A stretch of DNA of 64,000 nt from CBDBBY01 sp965203795 (GCA_965203795.1 OZ241915.1:2914001-2978000), one strand, 5' to 3'. Positions 25,803 to 34,520 are shown, counted from the stretch's first letter. A program made the numbers and translations. Notes: generated by a model from the letters alone, not told the origin.

Positions 25803-26123
25803 ATGACTCAGCTGACGGGGCGGAAGGTGAGCAGCGAGGTGGTCGGCGCGTTAAAGCGCAGGGCCGCTGCGAACGCGCGACCCGCCGAGGCCGAGCATCG
25901 GGATATCCAGCGTGCGTCCCTGTTCAAGGCGAGGGAAGATTTCGCTACGCGGGCCGAAGCGCTGCTGCGGCGGCTGCGCTCCTCCGTAGACAGTAGCGAG
26001 ATAATCCGCGCCAACCGCGACCGGGATTCAACCTGGGTGACGGGCTATGTGGTCGACGCTAGCGTCGCGGTCAAATGGCTGGTGGCAGAGGAATTCTCAG
26101 GCGCCGCCGCCAGTCTGCTTTGA
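25803..26123 (+). pseudogene. Broken VapBC-type toxin-antitoxin locus (antitoxin run into a truncated PIN toxin)
   Basis: Residues 1-75 resemble FitA/VapB antitoxins (VSSEVVGALKRRAAANARPAEAEHRDIQR ending DSSEIIRANRDRDSTW). The frame continues without stop into VTGYVVDASVAVKWLVAEEFSGAA, the N-terminal beta strand and first Asp of a PIN-domain VapC toxin, for which GTG 26037 would be the natural start. It stops after about 28 PIN residues, so three of the four acidic active-site residues are missing. The loss of the antitoxin stop codon and the truncation both mark it as a remnant. Confidence 0.7.
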
Positions 26124-26267
26124 GTCCTCACGAGGTTCCTGCCTGCGCAGTTGACGCTTCAATTCGAGCACTCTGATCGTCGATCCTCCTGCCGCTTGTT
26201 TCGCTGAAACAACTTAAATTGCCCACGCCCCTCGGTACAAGCGGCGGAGTACCAGCGTTACCTGAAC

Positions 26268-27062
26268 TCAGTCAACTTTCCGAGCAATTTTTCTTTGCAC
26301 CATGTCATGAAGTTCTGAACGTCCAATTTCATTATCAAAACCAAGCCTTTTTATCGTGCATTTTAACGCTTTGTATTCACGCCAGCTTACCCGAGGGTGA
26401 ATCTTGATTTGATCAATCATAGAATTAGGACACATTCTATACCGATAATACTCATCACTTTTGCTCTTTTCACCCAAGCAAATTAAACGAGCCTCATGTT
26501 CATAACTAAATCCTATGCGCTTAATCATAAACTTCTCCGCCATTTTCAAGAAATTTCTTGACATATGCATATCCGCAGGCAGAGGCCGTGAGTTTTTATT
26601 AAAATAAGTTTTGATTTTTGAAGCTACTTTATCTTTGTCAAGTCTGTCGTCGCCAAAGTACCATAATATTTTTTCTCGTTCTAGATATTTTACTTTAGAA
26701 GCTATACAGCGTATTCCATTATTGTTCAATGGGTCAATAAGCCTTCCAACCGTGGTCCGAATTCTAACCCCATCGGTGCCCTGGGAATAAATCGTCCACA
26801 TCTCATCTTTCGTCGGTTCCAATGTCCAGCACTGTCCAAAATATTTTTTGTCACTACTCTTGCTTTCTGTACAGGTTTCAGAAATTTTATCTATACGCCA
26901 TTTTTCAAATGGGTCCGTCCACTTGGATGGATGAACAAGAGAATTTCTTCTGAATATCAGAATTTCTGCAAGCCTTTGAAATGGAATAATCCGGTAGAGT
27001 CGTGTGCATAAGGTGAATTCTTCGTCTTTCTTATCCTTGCATCGATCTGATGATGACTTCAT
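26268..27062 (-). CDS. DUF2971 family protein, AT-rich and probably acquired
   Basis: A 264-residue protein from ATG 27062 (GAGAGGG ribosome site; an in-frame start at 27083 is possible). It begins with LCTRLYRIIPFQRLAEILIFRRNSLVHPSKWTDPFEK and has QCWTLEPTKDEMWTIYS, the pattern of DUF2971 proteins (Y-K-Y, W-x-D-P-x-E, C-x-S, M-W-x-x-Y). It is lysine-rich and its codons are clearly AT-rich against neighbours. DUF2971 members are often found among accessory and defence genes, but no function is established. The upstream gap 27063-27281 is empty. Confidence 0.75.
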   Translation of the reverse strand: MKSSSDRCKDKKDEEFTLCTRLYRIIPFQRLAEILIFRRNSLVHPSKWTDPFEKWRIDKISETCTESKSSDKKYFGQCWTLEPTKDEMWTIYSQGTDGVRIRTTVGRLIDPLNNNGIRCIASKVKYLEREKILWYFGDDRLDKDKVASKIKTYFNKNSRPLPADMHMSRNFLKMAEKFMIKRIGFSYEHEARLICLGEKSKSDEYYRYRMCPNSMIDQIKIHPRVSWREYKALKCTIKRLGFDNEIGRSELHDMVQRKIARKVD

Positions 27063-27281
27063 TGATCCACCCTCTCTCTGCAAGTGATCATTGATCTAAT
27101 ATTCAAAAATGCGGTGGAGTCAATATTTTTTGAGGATTGCTCAATATGTGTCCGCGTGCTACGCTTTGTGGGATGAGTGGTTAGAGGTTCTCGGCACTTA
27201 TTTCGAGCTCGGGATGAGGTGCCACTTCTCGCTTGGTCGAGTGAACTTCCGAATACGGATAATCGTGCGTTGCATCCGCCA

Positions 27282-28310
27282 TCACGTGACCGGCGCGCCA
27301 ACGCAGTCGATCACACCGCCATTGCTTGCCATATCGAGGCACATGTTGAATGCATTTCTTGCGGGGACAGGATTTGCCTTCCGTTGGCCGGCGATGTCGA
27401 ACGCGGTGCCGTGGGCCGGCGTAGTCAAAGACAGCGGCAAACCGGCAAGAACGGAAACCCCGCGGTCGAACCCCAGCAGTTTGATCGCGATCTGGCCTTG
27501 ATCGTGGTACATGGTGACCACCGCGTCGTACTCGCCATCGCGCACCTTGAGCCAAAGCGTGTCCGCAGGAAGCGGCCCGAAGCAGCAAATCTGCCTTAGC
27601 TGCGCCTTCTCGACGGCCGGACGTATCACGCGAATTTCCTCATCACCCATCAGCCCTCCGTCGCCCGCATGCGGGTTGTATGCGGCGACAACGATTCTGG
27701 GACGATCATATCCTGCAAGCTTGAGCGTTTTGTCGGCCAGACCGATGCTCTCTTCAATTCGCTCGACCGTCAGCAGGCCCGGCACATCCTTCATCGGCAC
27801 GTGGCTCGTCACCCGGCCGTTCCACATTCCGTTTGCGACGTTGAATTCGCTCGCAGGGGTCTTCAGGTCGAAGAAGGCGCGCGCGAATCCCAATTCGTCG
27901 GGATGCTCGCTGCCGCCGATATGCATGCTCTCCTTGTTGAACGGCATGAATACCGCGCCGTCGATGCTTCCTTCCTGCGACAGCTCGAATGCGCGGCGAA
28001 GGCCTTCAATCGATGACCGTCCGCCTTCAGGGGAAACGCGCCCGACGGGCACATCCCCGATTCCGTCAATCTCCAGATCGAGATGCAGGATATCTCCGGC
28101 GTCGATGTCGATTTCCGCGTCCGGCGCCGCATGGCGCACTTTTTCGATAGTGGTGCCGGTTTGCGCCTCGCCGCGGGCAAAAACCTCGGGAGCGCCGATC
28201 ACGACCAGGTTGGCTTTTTGTCGGTTCTCGTCGTCGCCGAGAAGCCGCGCCATCAACTCGGGACCAATTCCCGCCGGATCGCCCTGAATCAATGCGATGG
28301 TCTTCTTCAT
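27282..28310 (-). CDS. PdxA-like NAD-dependent dehydrogenase
   Basis: A 342-residue protein of the PdxA (4-hydroxythreonine-4-phosphate dehydrogenase) family: IALIQGDPAGIGPELM at the start, AAYNPHAGDGGLMGDEE and VTMYHDQGQIAIK in the middle, and TTPAHGTAFDIAG near the end. The GHTE motif of true PdxA is changed (SEHPDELG), as in PdxA2-type paralogues. These occur in acid-sugar operons, where PdxA2 oxidises a phosphorylated four-carbon acid. No DUF1537 kinase partner is present here. Its ATG overlaps the gntR stop codon by 4 bp, so it is the last gene of the tct operon. Confidence 0.82.
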   Translation of the reverse strand: MKKTIALIQGDPAGIGPELMARLLGDDENRQKANLVVIGAPEVFARGEAQTGTTIEKVRHAAPDAEIDIDAGDILHLDLEIDGIGDVPVGRVSPEGGRSSIEGLRRAFELSQEGSIDGAVFMPFNKESMHIGGSEHPDELGFARAFFDLKTPASEFNVANGMWNGRVTSHVPMKDVPGLLTVERIEESIGLADKTLKLAGYDRPRIVVAAYNPHAGDGGLMGDEEIRVIRPAVEKAQLRQICCFGPLPADTLWLKVRDGEYDAVVTMYHDQGQIAIKLLGFDRGVSVLAGLPLSLTTPAHGTAFDIAGQRKANPVPARNAFNMCLDMASNGGVIDCVGAPVT

Positions 28311-29017
28311 GACGCTTCCTCGACCTTCCTTCTCGCGAGCGCGGCGGAAATGTTGGCTATCGTGGATTCAAGATGGCCGCGCATGTGGCGCGCGCAAGCC
28401 TCGCCGTCGCGCTTCCGGAGCGCTGACAGGATGTTCCCGTGCTGCATAAGCGTACGGTCGCGAACTGTCCGGGAATTCGAAGATATGAACCGCGCACGCC
28501 AAAGCCGGGCATTGTAGGTCCGGTGGGTCTTCAACAGAGGCACGTTCCTTGCCGCTTCGGCGATTGTCTTGTGGAAATCCATGTCCCAGCCGAAGAATTC
28601 CAGCGCGTCCGTGTCCTCGTCCGCCAAGCGCATGTTTTCTTCCAATCGCGCCGCCTTGGTGATCTCGTCGTTTGTTGCGTTCGCGCAGGCCAACTCCCCC
28701 GAAAGCGCTTCGAGGGCTCCCAGCACGGCGAGATTCTGGGCGAGCTCTTCAATGGAGGGGTCGGCGACGCGCGGTCGGCGTGTTGGCCCGTACACGATCA
28801 AGCCTTCGTTTTCGAGAATGCGAAGCGCCTCCTTCAGCGGAGTGCGGCTGATCCCCAGCGCTTCGGCCAAGTTGCGTTCAGGGACGGCTACGCCCGGCTC
28901 CAATTTTCCAAGCAGAATGAATTCGCGCAGCGTTGCGGCGGCCTCCTCGCCGAGCAAAGGGCGGGGCTCAATCGCGCCGAACTCCCGAAGCTCTTCCGCC
29001 CAAACCGCTTCGCCCAC
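28307..29017 (-). CDS. GntR family regulator, FadR/FCD type
   Basis: A 236-residue repressor. Residues 20-80 are the winged helix (LREFILLGKLEPGVAVPERNLAEALGISRTPLKEALRILENEGLI). The C-terminal all-helical FCD domain has metal/ligand-binding residues in ALEFFGWDMDFHKTIAEAA and the late histidines of ARHMRGHLESTI. The GTG start at 29017 is one base after the aldolase-like gene. It probably controls this operon in response to a sugar-acid intermediate; a perfect inverted repeat at 34208-34239 upstream of tctC is a candidate site. Confidence 0.88.
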   Translation of the reverse strand: MGEAVWAEELREFGAIEPRPLLGEEAAATLREFILLGKLEPGVAVPERNLAEALGISRTPLKEALRILENEGLIVYGPTRRPRVADPSIEELAQNLAVLGALEALSGELACANATNDEITKAARLEENMRLADEDTDALEFFGWDMDFHKTIAEAARNVPLLKTHRTYNARLWRARFISSNSRTVRDRTLMQHGNILSALRKRDGEACARHMRGHLESTIANISAALARRKVEEAS

Positions 29018-29018
29018 T

Positions 29019-29930
29019 TTAGCGGCCCCACTTCAGGGCCACCGGATCAAGCGGCTCAAGCAACTCGAGAAGCTGCAGCCTCGCCCATTCGGGCAACGGC
29101 GCTACAGGATGGCGGCTGCGGGCTGATCGAATGACGCCTCCCTCCTTCATGGCCTCCTTGGCGGCGCGGAACTGGCACTGTCGATTCTCGTGGTTGATCG
29201 CTGGAAGGACGCGGGCGTAGGATTCAAGTGCCCCGTCGCGGTCGCCCGCGAAATGGCGAGTCAGAACCGGCTTTATCTGATCCGGAATCGTGGCAGAGGT
29301 CATTGTGCCCGTCGCTCCGGCGTCGAGATCGGCCATCAAGGTGATGCCCTCTTCGCCATCGAACGGCCCGTCGACGTGCTCGCCAGCGTCCGCCAGCAAC
29401 CCGCGTATCTTCGCCGCCGCGCCAACGCTTTCGATCTTGAAGAGCTTCAGCATTTCAATTTCGCGGGCCATGCGGGACAGTAGCGGCACCGTCAGATCGA
29501 CGCCGGAGAGCGGGGCATCCTGCAGCATGATCGGAATGCCGACCTCGCCGACGCGGGCGAATTGCTCGTAGGTCTGCTCGGCACTGCCCTTCAACGTGGC
29601 CCCATGGTACGGCGGCATCATCATCACGATATCCGCCCCCATCTCTTTGGCCTGCCGGGCGCGGGAAACGGCAATGTCCGTCGCGAAGTGGCTGATCGTC
29701 ACGATGACCGGAATCCTGCCGGCGACATGCGCCAAGGACATTTCCGTCAGCGTTTTGCGCTCCTCGTCGCTGAGAAGGAATTGCTCCGAGTAGTTGGCCA
29801 GAATGCACACGCCGTCCGATCCTTGGTCGATAATGCATTCAAGCGCTCGGGCCGAGCCTTCCAGGTCAACGGTCTCGTCGTCGTTGAAAGCCGTCGAGGC
29901 AACCGGCCAGATTCCGGAATAGGGTTTCAT
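29019..29930 (-). CDS. DapA/N-acetylneuraminate lyase family aldolase or dehydratase
   Basis: A 303-residue TIM-barrel enzyme of the dihydrodipicolinate synthase family. The Schiff-base lysine is K165 in LKLFKIES. The usual GSTGE motif is ANYSEQ and the conserved Tyr of the YNNPxRTG segment is missing (IMLQDAPLSGV), as in family members that are not lysine-pathway enzymes. Such proteins cleave or dehydrate 2-keto-3-deoxy sugar acids, which fits the dehydratase gene directly upstream. Real lysine synthesis is unlikely from the context. Confidence 0.85.
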   Translation of the reverse strand: MKPYSGIWPVASTAFNDDETVDLEGSARALECIIDQGSDGVCILANYSEQFLLSDEERKTLTEMSLAHVAGRIPVIVTISHFATDIAVSRARQAKEMGADIVMMMPPYHGATLKGSAEQTYEQFARVGEVGIPIMLQDAPLSGVDLTVPLLSRMAREIEMLKLFKIESVGAAAKIRGLLADAGEHVDGPFDGEEGITLMADLDAGATGTMTSATIPDQIKPVLTRHFAGDRDGALESYARVLPAINHENRQCQFRAAKEAMKEGGVIRSARSRHPVAPLPEWARLQLLELLEPLDPVALKWGR

Positions 29931-29985
29931 GGGTCAACGCCGCTTGATTCGAGGTCGTTCGGAATTGCGGAGAGTCTGGGCATCG

Positions 29986-31161
29986 TCACTCAACGATTTC
30001 GAAGTGCTTTGCGTGCTTGTCGGTAATTCGAATGCCCAAGCCAGGAGTCTCATCGTTCAATTGCAGATGGCCGTCCTCGGCTTCGGCGTCGCCTTCGAAG
30101 ATGTAGTAGAAAAGCTCGTTGCCGACCTCCACGTCGAATACCGGGAAGTACTCCGAGATCGGGCAGTTCGCGTTGGCCATCGTCAAGTGGTAGTTGTGCA
30201 TTTGGCCCGCATGCGGGATCGAAGGCACTTGGCAGGCCTCGGCGATCGCGTTGATCTTTTGCGCCGCCGTGATTCCGCCGACCCGGTTCGTGTCGTACTG
30301 CAGCACGCTGACGGCCTTCGAGACGATCAGGTCCTTGCAGCCGATGATCGAGAACTCGTGCTCTCCTCCTGAGATCGGGACGACATTCATCGCGTTCAAT
30401 TCGCGATACCCTTCGACATCGTCCGCAATCACAGGCTCCTCCAGCCAGCGCGGTTCGTACTTCGCAAGCTTCGGGAGCATCCTTTTGGCGTAGTCCAGAT
30501 TCCAGCCCATGTAGCACTCGAGCATGAGGTCGCGGTCGTGTCCGATGACTTCCCGCAAAGCCTCAACCCGCTTGAGGTTTTCGCGCATGCCCTTCATGCC
30601 GTCCGTGGGACCGAACCCGAACCGCGACTTGAAGGCCGTGTAGCCTTCCTTTAACGCCCACTCCGCCTCGGCCTGCATGGCATCGACACTGTCAGCGTAA
30701 AGCTTGGAATAGTAAACAGGAATCCTCTCCTTGGTTCGCCCGCCAAGAAGCTTGAAGACGGGCTTTCCGGTGAGTTTCCCCATCAGGTCCCAGATCGCTA
30801 TGTCGATCGCGGAAATCGCCGTCATTCCGATGCCCTTGCGGCCCCAGGCATGGGTGCGGCGATACATCTTTTCCCAGATGTAAGCGTAGTCGAACGGATC
30901 GTGGCCGATCACGAGCGGCGCGTAGTGATCGTCGATCGCCTTCTTCACGACGGACGGCGCGAGCGCAGCATTGCCGATTCCGACGGTGCCGTCATCGGCT
31001 TCGACTTCGCAGGTCAGCCACTGGTGGAAACGGAAGGACGCCATTGCGTCCCCGGTTTCGCGCAGCGCGTCCGAAGCATTGGTGCAGAAGTTGCCCTTCG
31101 GAGGCACGGTCGGGCCGGTCCAGTTCCAGACGCGGGCGCGAACCGACTTGATTCCGTTCAT
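29986..31161 (-). CDS. Enolase superfamily sugar-acid dehydratase, rhamnonate dehydratase-like
   Basis: A 391-residue mandelate racemase/muconate lactonising enzyme family member. Metal ligands are in LMLECYMGWN, WLEEPV and ISGGEHEF; the catalytic His is in SIPHAGQMHNYH. The N-terminal capping domain has HDPFDYAYIWEKMYRRTHAWGRKGIGM, close to L-rhamnonate dehydratases. It should dehydrate an aldonic acid to a 2-keto-3-deoxy acid, the substrate for the DapA-like enzyme encoded downstream. Exact sugar unknown. It starts 4 bp after tctA. Confidence 0.85.
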   Translation of the reverse strand: MNGIKSVRARVWNWTGPTVPPKGNFCTNASDALRETGDAMASFRFHQWLTCEVEADDGTVGIGNAALAPSVVKKAIDDHYAPLVIGHDPFDYAYIWEKMYRRTHAWGRKGIGMTAISAIDIAIWDLMGKLTGKPVFKLLGGRTKERIPVYYSKLYADSVDAMQAEAEWALKEGYTAFKSRFGFGPTDGMKGMRENLKRVEALREVIGHDRDLMLECYMGWNLDYAKRMLPKLAKYEPRWLEEPVIADDVEGYRELNAMNVVPISGGEHEFSIIGCKDLIVSKAVSVLQYDTNRVGGITAAQKINAIAEACQVPSIPHAGQMHNYHLTMANANCPISEYFPVFDVEVGNELFYYIFEGDAEAEDGHLQLNDETPGLGIRITDKHAKHFEIVE

Positions 31162-31165
31162 TTCG

Positions 31166-32665
31166 CTACTCTCCGGTTGATGACATCGGGGATCTCCGCC
31201 TGACCAGCTGCCCCCATATCAGGGGGCCGAACAACGCCAGCGCGGTCAGGACCAGGAACAGAAGCGTAAGCGGCCGCGTAAGCATCAGCCACCATTTCTC
31301 GTCGAGCATCACCATCGACTGTCCGAGACGCTGTTCCAGCATGCCGCCAAGGATCAGGCCGATGGCGAGCGGAACCACCGAGAATCCGTAGCGCCGCATG
31401 AAATACCCAACGACTCCGGAAACCACGGCGACCACGACATCGAACATAGACTGGTCCAGCGCATAGGCGCCGACTATCGAGAAGACGAAGACGCAAGGCC
31501 AGAGAACCTGCGTAGGGATCATGGTGAAGCGGGCGAACACCTTCGCGCCGCGCAGACCGATGACGAAGAAAAGCAAGTTGACCAGCATCATGGACCAGAA
31601 GATGGCGTAAGCGAAATCGGCCTGTTCGGTGAACATCGCCGGTCCGGGCCTAAGCCCGTGCACCATCAGGCCCGCCAGGATCACTGCGGCAGTCGCCGAC
31701 CCGGGAATCCCGAGCGCCAGAGTTGGCACCATCGCGCCGCCGGTGGCGGCGTTGTTGGCGGCTTCGGATCCGGCGACGCCTTCAATTGCGCCCTTGCCGA
31801 ACTCCTCCGGTGTGCGGGACCAGCGTTTTGCCTCGTTGTACCCGATCATGGAGGCGACGGTCGCGCCTTCGGCAGGAAGAATGCCGATGAACGTCCCGAT
31901 GCCGGAGGATCGCATGATGGCGCGCCAAGTCTTGGCGTAGTCCTCGCGGCTCGGGAGCTTGATGGCCTTCATGCGCACCGCTTCGCGTTCGACATCCAAT
32001 TGCGACGCCTGAACGAGCAGCTCCGAAATCCCGAATACGCCGATCATGACGGGCACGAACCCGATGCCGTCGTAAAGCTCGTACGAGCCGAAGGTGAAAC
32101 GCTCGACGGTCGTCAGATTGTCGACCCCGACAACAGCGAGAAAGATTCCGAAACCGCCGGCGATAAGGTTCTTCAGGGGAGAGCCGTCACCGATCGATGC
32201 CAGCATCGAGAGGCCGAACAGAGTCAGGGCGAAATACTCCGGCGGGGAGAAATTGTATGCGGCGCGAGCGAGAAGCGGGGCCGCCAGCATCAGGCATATG
32301 ACACTGAAGATGCCGCCTATCGTCGAGGCAACGACGGCCATGCCGAGCGCGCGGCCCGCCTCGCCTCGCTGCGCTAGAGGGTATCCGTCCAAGCAGGTCG
32401 TGGCGCTGGCCGCGGTGCCCGGAGTGTTGATCAGGATAGCCGTGATCGCCCCGGCGAACGTTGCTGAGCAATATATCGCCGTCAGGATGGCGATGGCCGG
32501 TATCGGATCCATGGTAAGCGTGAAGGGCAGCAGGAGCGCGGCACCCGTGGTGGCGTTCAATCCCGGCAACGCGCCAATCACTACGCCGCCAACCGTTGCG
32601 GCCGCCAGAAGCAGCAGCAGGTACGGGTCGCCGAGAGCAACCAGGCCGGAGAGAAGAGCGTCCAT
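31166..32665 (-). CDS. TctA family tripartite tricarboxylate transporter large permease
   Basis: A 499-residue inner-membrane protein with the classic TctA repeats: LPGLNATTGAALLLPFTLTM near the start, INTPGTAASATTCLDGYPLAQRGEAGRALG, GILPAEGATVASMIGYNEAKRWS, and LALGIPGSATAAVILAGLMVHGLRPGP. Length is typical (about 500). It directly abuts tctB and is part of the tctCBA-dehydratase operon, suggesting uptake of a sugar acid. Confidence 0.93.
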   Translation of the reverse strand: MDALLSGLVALGDPYLLLLLAAATVGGVVIGALPGLNATTGAALLLPFTLTMDPIPAIAILTAIYCSATFAGAITAILINTPGTAASATTCLDGYPLAQRGEAGRALGMAVVASTIGGIFSVICLMLAAPLLARAAYNFSPPEYFALTLFGLSMLASIGDGSPLKNLIAGGFGIFLAVVGVDNLTTVERFTFGSYELYDGIGFVPVMIGVFGISELLVQASQLDVEREAVRMKAIKLPSREDYAKTWRAIMRSSGIGTFIGILPAEGATVASMIGYNEAKRWSRTPEEFGKGAIEGVAGSEAANNAATGGAMVPTLALGIPGSATAAVILAGLMVHGLRPGPAMFTEQADFAYAIFWSMMLVNLLFFVIGLRGAKVFARFTMIPTQVLWPCVFVFSIVGAYALDQSMFDVVVAVVSGVVGYFMRRYGFSVVPLAIGLILGGMLEQRLGQSMVMLDEKWWLMLTRPLTLLFLVLTALALFGPLIWGQLVRRRSPMSSTGE

Positions 32666-33136
32666 CTATCCGTACCACAAGTTGGTAAGGAGGCCGCGCG
32701 GGAAACGGATCTCGAACACCAAGTCGAACAGGAAGAAGATCGCCGTCGGCAGGACAATTCCGATGATCGCGATGACCGCGAGCCGGCGTTCGCCCCAGTA
32801 GGCGGCCAGCGCACCCGCGAAGACGCCAAGCCCCAAGAAAAGATCTACGACCGAAAACGCCGCGAAGACGCCGAAGAGAGCGATCGTCCCCAAGACAGTT
32901 CTGGGCAGTCTTTCCTTGACCTTAATCGGATCAAGCCACGCGGTGAGGATCGTCAGGATTACGATCGTTCCGAGCAGCAACTGCGGAAAGTCCGAGGGCT
33001 GGATGCCGCGCTTCAGGATCGGCGGCATTTCCCGGAATGTGGTCGAAACGTAGAACGCGGCCGCGCAAAACAATATGATCAGCGCGGGCACAAGCCAGCG
33101 TTCGACCCCTCCGCGCGCGCCCGACTCGTCCGACAT
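32666..33136 (-). CDS. TctB family small permease subunit
   Basis: A 156-residue membrane protein with four hydrophobic segments, the layout of TctB: VPALIILFCAAAFYVSTTF, then PSDFPQLLLGTIVILTILTAW, FGVFAAFSVVDLFLGLGVF and VIAIIGIVLPTAIFFLFDLVF. The middle loop PPILKRGIQPSDFPQ is typical of the family. It ends immediately before tctA. It completes the Tct system with tctC upstream. Confidence 0.88.
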   Translation of the reverse strand: MSDESGARGGVERWLVPALIILFCAAAFYVSTTFREMPPILKRGIQPSDFPQLLLGTIVILTILTAWLDPIKVKERLPRTVLGTIALFGVFAAFSVVDLFLGLGVFAGALAAYWGERRLAVIAIIGIVLPTAIFFLFDLVFEIRFPRGLLTNLWYG

Positions 33137-33162
33137 TGGCGTTCAATTCGATCAGAAAGCAA

Positions 33163-33189
33163 AATGCGGCCGGGATTGCCGGCCGCATT
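33163..33189 (-). terminator. Intra-operon hairpin between tctC and tctB
   Basis: A perfect 11-bp stem (33163-33173 with 33179-33189), 5-base loop, followed on the minus strand by TTTTGCTTTCTG. It lies 11 bp after the tctC stop codon. Such partial terminators usually give higher expression of the binding protein than of the membrane subunits. Confidence 0.7.
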
Positions 33190-33199
33190 GAAGAGTGGA

Positions 33200-34168
33200 T
33201 TACTCGATGAACCCGAGCTCGCGCAGCGCGGCTTCCATCTCGTTCACCGTCGTAACGATCTGCGGGCCCCAGACGTCCGATCCGGCAACGGAAGTGCTGT
33301 CGAGCCCGACCGAAGTCAGGAAGCCTTGATAGACAGTGTGGCTCATCGACTTGATCAGGGCTTCCTCGATCCTCTCGGCAATCTCGGGCGGAGTGTCGGC
33401 ATGGACGGCAAATCCGCGCACGGTCGAGAAGCTGACGGGGATGCCCAGTTCCTTGGCAGTCGGAACGTCCGGGATCTTCGACATCCGCTGGTCGGCAAGC
33501 ACGACGGTCGGGCAAATCTCGCCCGCTTCGATCTGGGCGCTTGCTTCAGCCAGGTTCAGAACTCCGGCATCCACCGCTCCGGCCACAAGCTGGGTCGCCA
33601 GTTCGCCGCCGCCGTCGAAGGGAAGCATGTTCGGGGTCTGCATTCCGCCCTTCTTGGCGAACATGAAGGCTGAAACGTCGTCGATGTTGCCGAGGTGGGT
33701 CACGCCGTACGTGATTCCCTCTTCCATCTGCTGAGCGACAAAGTCCTCCGCGCTTTCGTAGGTGCCGCATTTGGTCATCAGAATCTGCGGGTCGTCCGTG
33801 CCCCTTGCGATCGGGCGCAGATCTTCGATCTCCATGCCGCCCTGGCCTTTGGCCATCACGGCCGCATGGCCCACGGTGAAGGTCAGAATCGTGTAGCCGT
33901 CCGCTGGAATCGTCTTGTAGTACTCGAGCGCGGCCGCGCCGCCCCCGCCCCGCTTGTTGACGATGACCATGTCCTGGCCGAATTCGCGGCGCGCGCGGAG
34001 CATCATCATGCGCGTGGTCACGTCCGTGCCGCCCCCGGCGCCGGCGTGCGTGACAACCTCAATGGTCTTGGACGGGTACTCGTCCGCGACCGCCTGCCCG
34101 CCGACGACCGCTGCCGCGACGGACAGAGCAGCCGCTGCGGCGACTCTGCCTAGATGTGTGGAATTCAT
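33200..34168 (-). CDS. TctC-family periplasmic binding protein
   Basis: A 322-residue solute-binding protein from ATG 34168, preceded by AAGGAGGACACG; the longer in-frame start at 34231 was rejected. It has a signal peptide (MNSTHLGRVAAAAALSVAAAVVGGQAVA, cut before DEY) and the family motif YPSKTIEVVTHAGAGGGTDVTTRMM, then VNKRGGGGAAALEY. It is the first gene of the sugar-acid operon. The promoter region contains a perfect inverted repeat at 34208-34239. Confidence 0.9.
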   Translation of the reverse strand: MNSTHLGRVAAAAALSVAAAVVGGQAVADEYPSKTIEVVTHAGAGGGTDVTTRMMMLRARREFGQDMVIVNKRGGGGAAALEYYKTIPADGYTILTFTVGHAAVMAKGQGGMEIEDLRPIARGTDDPQILMTKCGTYESAEDFVAQQMEEGITYGVTHLGNIDDVSAFMFAKKGGMQTPNMLPFDGGGELATQLVAGAVDAGVLNLAEASAQIEAGEICPTVVLADQRMSKIPDVPTAKELGIPVSFSTVRGFAVHADTPPEIAERIEEALIKSMSHTVYQGFLTSVGLDSTSVAGSDVWGPQIVTTVNEMEAALRELGFIE

Positions 34169-34485
34169 CGTGTCCTCCTTGGGATGGATAGCAATCGGCA
34201 ACTGCCGAAAACGGAATTTGGCATACCGCATTCCGTTTTTGAAGTCAATGCGATTGAGGAACTATGCCAACGTCTGCGCATCGTCAGGCGCGCCCGAAGC
34301 GGTATCGCTGCCTTCGAGCCGTGCGATAGTTTGCCATGCGCCGCAAAAATCCGTTCGCGGGTGGTGCTGCAAACGCGCGGGTGGCCGTTCAGAGTGCGAC
34401 CCGCCGCGGCGGGAACGAATCCGGAAAGCTCCGCGATGTCCCTGATCGCGGGACCCTTCCAGTTCGGCCCAGCAGGATTGGGCAT
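34165..34485 (-). pseudogene. Decayed LacI-family regulator (DNA-binding domain only)
   Basis: From ATG 34485 the frame reads MPNPAGPNWKGPAIRDIAELSGFVPAAAGRTLNGHPRVCSTTRERIFAAHGKL, matching the LacI helix-turn-helix and hinge helix (compare IADIAELAGVSPATVSRVLNG). The recognition helix is altered, and after about 60 residues the similarity stops; the whole ligand-binding domain is missing. The frame ends inside the tctC start region. It sits between the two sugar operons, next to two palindromes that look like LacI-type operators. Confidence 0.65.
34208..34239. promoter_or_regulatory. Perfect inverted repeat upstream of tctC
   Basis: AAAACGGAAT (34208-34217) and ATTCCGTTTT (34230-34239), separated by 12 bp, 40 bp upstream of the tctC ATG. 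It is a candidate operator, possibly for the GntR protein encoded in the same operon; no T-run or gene end makes a terminator role likely on the minus strand. Confidence 0.5.
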
Positions 34486-34503
34486 GGTGCTTCTGCCTCT
34501 ACC

Positions 34504-34520
34504 TGATGCGTTCTGCATCA
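34504..34520. promoter_or_regulatory. Palindromic operator-like site 1
   Basis: TGATGCGTTCTGCATCA, a perfect 6-bp palindrome arms with 5-bp spacer, in the gap between the lacI remnant and the Gfo/Idh oxidoreductase gene. A near copy lies 71 bp further. The size fits LacI- or GntR-type operators. Confidence 0.6.

Noticed and set aside
29007..29022. GCCCACTTTAGCGG resembling the GTGGG element
   Set aside because: Only one half-site, and it lies across the gntR start codon and the end of the preceding coding region.
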